Part shown: in pieces, positions 28,801 through 40,800 of the stretch | Position numbering within the stretch: position 1 is the stretch's first letter | Layout of the letters: every line of letters begins with the position of its first letter | NCBI GenBank assembly: GCA_035041965.1 | Contig: JAPYMA010001618.1 | Span: forward strand, 22,186-86,185 | DNA length: 64,000 nt | Source of the DNA: Anisakis pegreffii | Taxonomy: Eukaryota; Nematoda; Chromadorea; Rhabditida; Anisakidae | Reading direction: 5' to 3' | Notes under the pieces: generated by a model | What the model was told of the DNA's origin: nothing | The model's database searches: none | What the model saw: only the letters and a program-made list of their open reading frames with translations | Program-made: the position numbers and the translations under genes

Positions 28801-31800
28801 GCTGCAATAGTGCCTTCGAATGAGCACACAAGCTAGTTATGTGGTGAGAAAGGAGTGGAACAACTGAATAAGACGGATTGAAGAAGTTGCTAAGAAATGC
28901 GCAAACATTAGTCATGTTGTTGGGTTTGAGAAGTACCTAATTGAATCGAGTCGAACGAACGAACAATGAGGCTATGAGATCAAAAATGTTCACTTGATTT
29001 ATCTTCTGTAATTCAATCGTGTTCCTATTTAAAGGACAACAAGCAAGCAACGAGCAAATGCGAGCAAGTGAACGCAAGCAAGCAATTCATAGGTGTAACT
29101 AATGAACTTTTTCGTTGTCACATTATGCAATAACATTAATATCACAACATAAACTATTAACAAATTTTATTCTCTTCATAAACAAACAAAATCACCACGA
29201 TTATACAACAACCAAATATCTATCCATCCATCCATCCCATCATTCGATTAGTGCACATAACATTACTGGATTGTAGCGTTATGCTGCCTTTACAAGACTT
29301 TTACATTCTTTGTTTGTTACCTTCTTTTTGGTTGTTTATGTTTATTGAGTTGTTACGTTGAGCCGTTTTTAATTGCTTTAAATAGCAATAAAGAAAATAC
29401 CCTCCATTGAGTTGATGAATTGCAACTAATTTAATCGCTTGAATCTTTCCAGCATTGGCACCATTCCTGTCTGCTAGTCCACTCTGGAAATCATCTTAGC
29501 AGTATCGCAATTGTTTTTTTGTTATTTTTTTGAATCAAAGAAACGAGATTACTTCAGTCAAAAGATTAGTTTCCGTCAAAAGAATATTCTTCTTCTGCTC
29601 ATGTCAGAAGATTAGTTGAGAAGCAGAGAAGTCAACGACTTGAGCAGTGATTTGCTTGCTTGCGATATTCGATCGAATCATGATGATCATTTTAGGACGT
29701 TTTCATTCCTATATAAACCGATCTCAAACATTCTCAGAAGCTTCGGAGCTTAAGGTATCAAATGTAGTTCGAGAAATCTGAATGACATGGAGTCCTAATA
29801 GAACTAGTAAACTGCAGAATGTATCAAGCGAACCTAAGTTATTCATAAATTTTGACGTAGATTTTGTTAGAATTGTTGTTTAGCATTTCAAGACATAAAT
29901 GGAATCAATCGCTGCTGCTAAATGCACAGAAACGAAATCAACTTCAAGCACTATCGACTAGTAGGAAATGAAAAGGTATTCGTACGATTCGTATTTTTAT
30001 AAGTACCATATTATGCGCTGCGTTTAAGCTATATATATATCGTTCAACCTACGCTACTGCTCATATGTTTCTATTACTATTCATTACAACACAATATCTT
30101 TCAATTTTTCTGAATATCTCCTGCATCTTAATTCGTTTCTTTCCATATGAATTGTGATGAAGACTGACTATTTGTTTTTTCGTTGCGTTACCATCTTTAT
30201 GCGTTCATTTCTGTATTATGATCCGAAACGCAACAGATGTTTCAGCTTTCAACATTTCAACTGAAATGTTGAAGCAAAAGCTTCAAGATGATGAGGGATT
30301 AGATATAAGAAATGAGACGAATTGAATGTGAAATGAAACGTGCGAATGATTAAGTGAATGAATTAATTTGTTATACTCGATCACTCACAATTTTCTCAGC
30401 AAAAATCTTCGATTGGAAAAAAAATCTATCTTTAATGATAATCATTAAAGTTTCAAATGAATCATTCACATTTTGTTTCAGCTTCTCTGTGCGCTTTTCG
30501 CAATCACTCCAATAAAGTTTCAATTTTGGCAGTTTTCTTGATCATTGAATAATCAGCGTTCCAATCTTGAACTCTCTTGTTCGTTCTTCTTTTTTAGGGC
30601 AATAATGTCACAGTATTATTAACCGAACAGATGAAATTGCAGCCAAATTTGTTTACTGACAGAAATTTCGAACACATTTAGTAGCCATAACTAATGTAAT
30701 TCTTGTTTCGCTTTTACTACCAACTGATTCAAATCAAATCGAAATTTGTTTTGTATTGCAAAAAAATAGCTTCTGAATACACATGGTTTATATACTTGCT
30801 GCACCGCTGCAAACTTCGTGATCGAATGTTGCAATGTAGATGCGATTATGCGCATCCACTGAGAATAAAACAAAAAAAAGCGAATCAAAACAGCTTACTT
30901 ACGCGATCATCGCTTTTTGCCAAACACATTCAACGAATCAACTCCATACGTGCAGCAGTTTCTCATCATCATCATCGCCCACGATATCGAATCACTTGAT
31001 TCAGTCGAATAATCAAAACCAATCTCACCAAATCTCGAGGAAAATCAAAAACAGACGTTGTTTCCTGTCTCAGATCAGTACCAAATGTGAACTTTGTCTG
31101 TGGAAACGAATTAATGTGGAAACTTTCAAATTCTGTGGTTAAGATCTTCTGAAGTGTTTCTTCAACTTTTTATGCCTCTTGAACAACAAAACAATAAAAA
31201 TACGTATAGTTCAGCAATGTTTTAGCAATAATTTTTCTTTGAGCACACATTATTGTCTTACTATGTTGCAGATTTTGTACGTCTTAAAAACCAATTGAAC
31301 CGATCAAATTAAAGCATTCAGTCTGATTCGAACCATACGAATTCTCACTCATCCACATCCGCTCTTCTTTATCGTCCTTCATTCATCCATCATAAAACCC
31401 CAGCAAACACCCTATCCTGAGGCATTCACAAGTTTTGCTCCTCAACTGCTGGTCGTTGGCTCTCAGCTCACCTCAAGCCTGCCAGTCTTCGAGCTCTTAG
31501 ATTTTCTCTTTGCTAATTCTTAGATTTAACTTGGTCGTTACTGAATGGCGTTTGATGCTCGATTTGTCTTGATAAATTGATAATTTCATCTTCTTATTGT
31601 GATAAGAACATTCAAATGATAGACCGACTCACTGGTAGAATCTGGTGATTGCAGAAAAGTCTCAGAGTTGAGGGGAATACTCCCTGAACACCCGAGGTGA
31701 GCTCGTTCTCCTTGATTAGAGTTCCGATTGCATTGTTCATCAGTGATGAGACGTTGTTAAAATGGCACTGCCGAAACCCGGTTTGGGATAGTGAATTGGA

Positions 31801-34800
31801 GAATCGTATACGAGTCCAAATTCCTGCAACAAATCAGCAATTCCAGTAATCAGCTCTGATGTAAATTCTGTACTTCAGTACACCCTTATCATTACCGAAA
31901 TCTGCTGACGTACAACACCAACATCGAAGAATTTTGCCTTTCTTTGGTATTCGTCTTGTTTGTGACAGTGTTTGTATAAGATTACATCATGCGTCAGCAT
32001 ATTTCAGTAAACCAAATAATAAAAACCAAGAAAAAAAGTGATCCATCAAATTGTTCTATCAGATATCATCAGATATCTGATAGAAGAATTTGATAGATCA
32101 CTTTTTTTCAGATTTATGAACTGGTTTGTTATGTTTATCACCATTGCCATTTCGGTAAACCATGCCCATTGGAATGGAATCACCGTTGAATCACTCCTCC
32201 TTCAAACACATATAAACCATTCCGCTGCTTATAATTTATTATCCTACTTTGCACTCGAAATAGATCATTGTGTTTCCTCCTCTGCGCCCATTGTTGCTAC
32301 CTTCTGATGTTGGCATTCAAAACATCCTGATGACTCATTTATAAGGTGATCATTTACTATAAGGTGATGCGATTTGTTTATGCACTGTATGTTTGCATAA
32401 AACATAACGGTCATCGTTTGTGAGCATAAGATGCGCTTATTGGTAAACATTATATTAAGCGATTGTCAACATTATCATAGCGAATCCATTAGAGCGGTCA
32501 TCTGTCGCAATTCAGCTCATTTATCGAATATTTCAGAATGATTTGAGCTAGGTTAGGTGATCATTTAGAAATAGTACTGTTATTTTGTTCATCGATTCAT
32601 TCTTCAATTTTGCCTCAGTGGATTCTCGTGTGGGTTCATGCGAGAATCTTAATATGCTAGCAGGCAGTTGCGTGACAAAGTCAACGATCTCATGCATTTC
32701 TATCGGTTCATCTGATAATCTTCCTGGCTGATTGTGTTGTGGCATGCAAATTTCGCCCGCTGTTAGCGTCATTTTCGTCGTTATGATTGTATTCAACCAT
32801 TATCAATATGATAACCAGTGAATCGTTCGAAAGCTGAAGAATTTTTTAAAACCAAAAACTTCACCAACTTTCTTTAAAAATTCCTCCAATAGCAAGAAGT
32901 ATCACAAGTCATGTAGGATACTGACATCTTCATCATGAAAAAAGCAATGAATAACAGTAGGTGAACGTTCATATTGATCGCTTCACTGCTAAAATATCTT
33001 CTGCTCGATCGAACGTGATCAGTTTCAGTCAGTTGCTAGGGCTTTTATGACGTCGCGTTTTTTTTTTCGCGATAATTCTCATTTTGCATCGATAAAATCT
33101 TTTCTGCATGCTTGTTATTATCTGCATCATCACTGTTAGCATTGCAGTCGGAAGGAATCTCATCCACTATTGAATCTCATCCACTGAAGATGTTTTGAGC
33201 CATTCATTTCAGTCAGTTCAATGTCATGTGAATTTTTATGAGAATATTTCTTGAATTTCATTCCATGTGAAACAAAAAAAATGCATTTTTCAAAGCGATC
33301 ATTCCTCATTGTTTCTACCAATTTCTGCAATGGACCGTGTCATTTTCATTCTTCTGTCAGTGGGTAATTTCAGTTTAGCCTTCGTTCTTATTCTCATAAT
33401 GCACAAAAGGTATGAATTCCTTGCTTTTGACGAATTCAATACTTCCTCCTAACATTACGTTTGCTTATAAACCGTCTGATTATGAAAGCGTTCGCATTTT
33501 TGCAACCTAGACTCGTCGTTCTCAAGTTAAAATGATAGCAAAAACAGTGAGGATGAATTCTTTATCAATAATTCCTAATAATAACGTTCACTTCCCCTAT
33601 AACTAGTAGCTCAATAATGTGATTTGTGTAGATTAATAGATAAATGCGCTCAGCAACTCGTGTTAGCTTGCTTCCAGCCATATCGTCACCTTGCTACGGG
33701 AAAACCTCGTGAATCATCTTTTGAAGCGATCGCATTTTACCGAATATATGTGAACGCGATGTAGTTGCATTACGCATTTGACTGTCATGGACGTTTCAGG
33801 AGGTAAATTGCGAGGAGTTGAATCTTTTGTGATAGCGTTGAGGGTGATTAAAGGTACGAACTCAACAACAAATTCAGCGAAATGGTGATAATGCCATTAC
33901 GTACGGCATTATCCATTTCCGCCATCTCCGTTCTTGTGCTTCTCGCTTCTTTTACTGCTCATGTGCAATGTACCGTTGCTGCAAAACCTTCATCAACCAA
34001 ACAGAATGTTGAAGATTTGATCATTGACGAAGGCTTTCTCTTGACAACCGTTAAGCAACAGTCTCCGAAAGCTGCTAATAATCAACCGAAAAGCGTTAAT
34101 ACGACGACTATCGTTAATAATACGAGCAAAATTACTAACGACAAGAAACACAATGATAATGGTGGTGATCGAGTGACAGCAAAAGCCTCTGAAAGCAAGC
34201 AACAACAACAACAGAAGAAGCAGCAGCAGCTGTCATCTCCTGCAAAGAAAAACCCGCTCAAGACATACATTACCGGCACCAAAAATGCTCCAGTCACAGG
34301 ATTGGAACGATCCAAAAGGTTGCGTCCATCTTCTAATGCATCACTGTCATTATCGTCACTATTATCAGCGAAAAACTCTCAACGCAACAAGTCTCGCAAT
34401 CGTCCCTTGACAAGCATCACAAAACTTTCAAGGTCATCATCAATCGCTAGATCCTCTCAGCCATTGAGAAGAGTGATGATTCCGTCGAATAAACGACGAC
34501 GAGTTCAACTCCCGAAACAGTCTTCTGATCTAAGGATGCGTCGCAAGGCTCAAAGCACCAACGAGCAACTGGACGAGGAGACTTCGGATAGCCGTGAGCC
34601 AATTCCTCTGGATCCATCCTTCATGGACGCCTATTCGAACGGTAATGCACGCATCACGGTGATCGGTCGAGACGGACCAACAATAACGGCTGAAAATCAA
34701 CAAGACTTCATTCAACCGCAAATAATTGAAACCGATGAGCACATCTACCCGATTGCGTTCGAAGAGGTGGAAGTGGTCGAGCCGGGTAACGGTGGTGACT

Positions 34801-37800
34801 ACAGCGATGAGTATTTGCAAGAAGGCGATAATGAAGAGCCAAGTCAAACATTTTTACCGGATGAAGAGCATTTGGTCAGTGTTTTTTGATGTTTTCATAT
34901 GTTTTGTCGTTTTTATAGGGTGCTTTTCAAGAGATGCGAATCTCTGACGACCCAAATGATGCTGCAGTAGCGTGTGATGACGAAAACGTAAGTTGATCCA
35001 AAAAAGTTTTTGAGAGCGATGGAATCCTTCCCTTCTATTGCTCTCCTCTAATATGAGTGCCATGAATTCATGGCACTTTGTAAAGATCAAAACCAATCGT
35101 GTTCGATCATGGAAATGGTATAGAGTTTTCTTTAATTAGTTAGATTAATGACGTAGAAATTTTAGCAATTTACTCAGTATCACTCAAACAATGCCAGTGT
35201 TTGAAACATTCATTTGCAGATTTTTATTTTGTTTCATTACCGTGAAGGTTGTCTGGTGTGTGTGCTGTTATATCCGAAGATAGACAAGCAAACCCAAACA
35301 ACAAAAATAGTTAATGAGGGAAAAGTTTTGATCAAAAAAAACCCCAATATATGGAAGAAAGGACCATATTTCAACGTCGTTGTTTTAACAATCTACAAGC
35401 ATAGTTAAATACTCGATTTGATTTAACTGACGCTGTATGGTGTCTGCTTTGATTTTGTACTGAAAACATAGTTTTAAGTGCACCGCATAAGAACATCTGG
35501 GACAACGTATAAATAACAAGCAAATTGTATTTATCCATTCATAAGAAGTGAGTAAATCATTTAATGTAGAGTTGCATAAAGCTGACGATCATTACTGAGA
35601 ACAAAGAAGAGGCATTTGTGATTGTTTCAGATAGTTTTTGTGTTGTTTTTTTTTCTTAGTTAGCTACTTATGTATTACTACATACTAATAGCATTAGATT
35701 ACGAGTGAATTACATTGAGAGGGCTTCCCTTCGCTTCGCAATTCAACGAAATGACATTTTATTTCAAAAAAAAGGATTTTTCTCATTCATTTAAGATTAC
35801 TAAGCAAAAACTTCACTGATTTGAATGTCCTCTCAGCCGGTATCCTCACAATCAGTAGAAAGCCAGCAGAAAATACAGTAGACAAGCGATGAACTACACA
35901 TACATTATTTCTTTCGTGGTTTTTCATTTAGTGGCGAATACTAGCATGAGTAGCACGAGAGTGCTGTTAATGTTGACGAAGTTGTTGTGCTTGTTGAGAT
36001 AAACACCAGCGAGTACTTGATCAAAACAATTCAGTGGTTCGTTTACATAAACAAAAAGATCCGAACGCGGACAGCAAGGAACGGCATTTGCAAAACCGCG
36101 ACTCTCAAAAATCGGATTTAAAGCAGCAAGGGTTTCAAACAGTTTTTCCGAACTACTTACAAAGACTAAATAGATCGAGAGCTGAATGTACAACTAGTGG
36201 AAAAGGAAAACAGAAATTTTGATTTATTCGGAAGTTTGGGAGTCTGAAACGAAAACCTCGAAGAGCACATGCCAAATACTCTGTAATTGTTTGAAACGCT
36301 TTTGTTGGATTGTTTTCTTGTTGTCGGCTCAAGAAATTCCATCAGAAAATAATGAATTTTATTCCCAACTCAAAACTTCTGCTGCTGCTGCAACTTTTGC
36401 AGGCTTGTACGTGACTGATCATCACATAAAATAAAACAACTCAAAAACTTTCGCAGCTAGATTCTTAGCAACTCTGAAATACACTCCCAAACGATCACAC
36501 CAACCAAATTCTCACTTCAGCAAAAACTTCAAAAACTTTCATTTCACTCAAAAACTTCAATTCATTTCTCCACATTCACTCATCGTTCAGATTGTTTCTC
36601 AGTGCGCTGAATTGATCGTAATTTTTTCACTCAGTCCATCATTACCCCACTAATTCCTCGTAAAACATTTTCGTTGTTCTCAGATTGACTCTCATTTTCT
36701 CTCGAAACACTTGAATTCGCGATTCGGACTGAGAAAAATTAGTCGTTAAACAATAAAACGGGACATAAAATCGCTTGGTAGCAGATGTTGCGTTATTATT
36801 GACATTTTGTGATAGGAACGCGTGAAGCATATAAGCATATACTCAGAGAGCAGATAAATAAACAGTGAACGTTGCTTTACAACAGCAATGAAAACATTTA
36901 GTCAAAACAAAACATTCGTTTTAGCATCACTTAAAGTGAGATGAACAATAAATGTGTCTTTGTGAATTTTCACATTAGTTCACAAATGACTTCTATTTCC
37001 TGTCCACTCTCAGCTCCTGTACAGAATTTCAGTTCCGATCGTATTTTGATGAAAGTGCTCTGAGAGTGTGAAAGGCATCCAAAAATTAGGACTCAAAACT
37101 TTGGGCAATGCTTAGTTCGAAGTATATTACATATCCACTGATTACTGTATATTGCAATCATGTAAATTGTTCGCTAAAAGCGATCAATTCGGCTTTACTG
37201 TTCATCCGAATATTCAATTGAAGTATCTGAAAGATGTGATCTATCTAATCTGCTGTTAAAGTGGATAGATTTCTCGTCTGAACAACAAGTGCAGGATATA
37301 GCATTAGCATTTTTCAATCAAACTGTTGAACTGCCTAATAATTTTGCAAAACTTTAAATAATAATCATTGATGAATAAATCCTAGTGGAGACGTCGAAGA
37401 GGCAAAGGACGCAAGGTTTGAAGCATGAAACATAAATGTTTTCGATAGAATTTGGTGATATGTGGTGAATTATTAGCCGTTGTGTTGTTTTGTTTGTATG
37501 AATGGTGGTGGTTCAGTTTGTTGGTGTATTTTATTCCTTCAAAAGCCTCAATCTGATTATTAAGAACTCTCAATGTCTAATGACCAACGGTATTTCGTTT
37601 TCAGGAAGCTAGTGGATTGGAGGAAGAAGCTGAATTGATAAGTAAGTTTTCGACGAGGATGATTTATTACTGTGCTTTAAAGCGTTTCAAATATTGCTCC
37701 TACTCTATAGCATTTTTGGCTTCATACAAAGTAATCACGATCAGTGGAGCGGAAATTTAAAAAATCGTTACACTGATGAGATGAACTCCTCAATTTCGAG

Positions 37801-40800
37801 AACGACACCTTTTACTCTTAGTGCTACGATAGATTCAAACGAACTCGGCGAGTGTTTGATCACCGACTTGTTCAACACTTTTTTTGATCACTTGGTGTCA
37901 GAAAGCTATATTTTAGGCAAAGTTGTTGAACCGGAACCAGAAGTTCCATCCGATGATCGTGCCGCATATTCACAAGGCAAGTTAATAACGCACTACAAAT
38001 CCTCATCACTTATAGGGTGTTCCCTCAAAGTTAATGATGTGAATTCATGACGTTCCCGATTCTTCGGTTATCAATCTCGAAATACATAGTATTCACCAGA
38101 ACACCCGTTTTCCTTTCGATCCCCTATATCAGCTTCCAGGAAACGCCATCATGAAGTTGATCTTGAACTCTACAAAAAATTTGATACACCTTTAATTGGT
38201 GGTACCACTTATAGTTCATTACAATATAATAAATTCATGAAACTGCCCATGTGGAGCTGAGTTAGTTGCTCAGTGCTAAAGCGCACACACACATTACTGA
38301 AGTTTCTCAACTCTGACGGCCAAGCTCAAAATTGAAAGGCAACATAAGAGGCACTCTAATTTGTAATCATTTTGATGGAATTACTCGTGTTTTCTTGGTG
38401 AATTTCAGATGGGCATAAGCCATTGCTAGTAATGAGTGATCAGAGTGATAGTTTGATAGTACCATTTTATGATTTCGATAGCAAATGTTACCAAGAAACA
38501 CCAATTGTACAACAACAACCGCAACCATACTACAACAACTACTTGAGAGAAACAAATGAATTGGATGGTTGGATTTTGTGTAGGGTTAATGCAGCAATGA
38601 TATGACATGACAATGATATGAAACGTACTGTGGGAATGAGGAATGATAATTTATGCAAATGCATCCTTTTTAGTTATTCAGACAACGTTTTTTTTTGAGA
38701 ATTTTGCACGTTTTGTAGTCGTTTATTTTATTCACAATCAGATACCTTTTTTTGAGACTGAGAATATGTTGTCGAATATTGTTTTGGCGCATTAAGAATC
38801 CATCTGTTACTTCTTCATTATGTTGCAGTCCAGTCTTTTCAATTAGTTGTTTCTTTTGGAGATAGGGTAACGTGAAGAAAATCTGGCATGTGAATCAGAT
38901 TGAAAGCACTGATAAGCACTAACTAGAAATTTTGTGGAACTCAAGTTGATGAAGCACGTGAGTAGGGTTGCTGCTTCAAGCATCATTCTGTTCTGGTTTT
39001 TTCGCTCTTATTCTGTTATGTGTTCATGCATTGCATGTTACAATGAGTAGTTTCTTTCGACAAAATTGTGTTCATGGTAAGTTGCTCTAGAGAAATTTGT
39101 GATGAAATAAATCAACGTAAAGTTTCAAAACAACGATGAAAGTTTGTTCTGCTCAATAGCGCATCAGTTGCTTACAAATGGTCACTGCTATGCCAATGTT
39201 ATCCCTATTCAGTATTCCAAATTGTTTGATGACTTTATCAGTAATATTTTTTCTAAGTAGGTGAATTTATAATTAATGATGCCTTTACAATCGAGAATGC
39301 CTGTATGGTATAGGCGTAATTCTGGTCATTTTCTGTCACAACAGCCCATAGTACCATATGGTTCGTACGGTTCCCGATGAAGTCTAAGCGCACCAGTGAC
39401 ATTGTTATGACATGTGCAAAAAGAGAATGTCAACATGACTGCATGATAGAATTAATTTCTTTTGATTAGTTCATGCACGATGATGCATTTCGGGACTGAT
39501 AGCAACGTAGTTTTGCGGCCATAACTTATGAGCTAGTCCAGTGACTCTTCTGCAATTTCAGATAAGGTCATCAAAATCGAGAAAGGCGATAAGGGTGATC
39601 GAGGAGAGCGAGGTGAACCAGGTCCACAGGGACCAGTTGGACCGGCTGGACCACCTGGAGTGGTATGTCACCCAGTGACTTTATCTTAGGATCTTAGCAG
39701 TTTAGCAGTCTTTTGTAAATTTTCCAAGCCTAGTTTTAATTGGTTATCCAAAACGAGAAAGGCATCGATTGAAAAAATAAGCGTCGTTCGATTGATGTAT
39801 CAAATGGAATTTGCTTTTGAGGATAGCCGTATTTTTAGTGCATGGCCGAATGCCGTGACGGTCGCGATGGAATGCCCGGTCCACGAGGCGAACAAGGACC
39901 ACAGGGACCACCTGGTCCACCAGGACCGGCTGGCCCACCCGGACAAGTAATTCAGCAAACTCCCGACGAGGCTGGCTATCCGATGCAAGCTATTCCCGGG
40001 CCACCAGGACCTCCTGGACCACAAGGACCGCAAGGTTAGACCTCAAAAGAGTTTCTGATCACCAATGCCCCATGTGTGTGCGACGATGAATTTTGATCAG
40101 TTCTTCTCGATCATCCACTCAATAAGCTGCATGAAATTTTAGGCCCGATGGGACCACGTGGTGATCCTGGAATCGGCATGCCTGGACCGCAAGGACCACC
40201 TGGTCGATACATGGGACTGACTCAGGATGATATTGACCGAATAGTCGAGGATCCTCGAATGAAGGTGAGTGACGATATTCATAATATTTGCTAGCTGTAG
40301 CAAATAAAAGCATCCGATATGTTATGAACTGAAAAATTATGTCAAACATCATCAAGAAATTGAGTAGTTATTAAAGCCTTCAAACGGTATCAGTAACAGA
40401 ATTCAGTCATCGAAATTATCATTATGTTCATCCGCCGAATCAATCGGGCATCGGTACATGAATTATCGCTAATTCTGTCATCTTAAAGGCTATAAAAGAC
40501 GAATGCTGTTCTTCTGTAAGACAATTCCCTGGGACAGAAACACGGCCTGATGAACTTCCAGCCTATAATCCAAACATACACCGATACACAACAAAAGGTG
40601 AAAAAGGTATGCTTGAATCAACTTACTCAATCAGTCGCATCTCAATCAATCTTAAAGAAATGCATATTGGAATGTTCTGAAATATGCGGTCGTATCGGGC
40701 AGGCGTATGCATATTTCAAGAGACTGAATGTTTGGTTTGGCGAGATTTCTCTGAATAGAATTTATACTCTATCAGAACGATATGAACAATATTCAGCAGA

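Larger units (their letters stand above)
17400..33881 (+). other. Intron 5 of the long isoform, 5' part, including internal promoter region
   Basis: About 16.5 kb with no gene on either strand that I can support. It contains a candidate 9-nt microexon, interstitial telomere-like hexamers, an 80-nt hairpin and several short palindromes, all listed separately. The last few hundred bases presumably hold the promoter and 5' untranslated region of the isoform that starts at 33882. A pyrimidine-poor AG at 33852-33853 and a better GTTTCAG ending at about 33801 could be spliced-leader or 5'UTR acceptors, but neither is strong. Confidence 0.6.

Noticed and set aside
30601..30681. Possible exon after a strong acceptor at about 30598
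   Set aside because: The reading frame closes without a usable donor.
39744..40033. Minus-strand open frames over the collagen exons
   Set aside because: They are mirror images of the Gly-X-Y repeat; the + strand frame has conserved splice sites and repeats. The same applies to frames over the other coding exons, for example 44186-44461 and 34530-34847.
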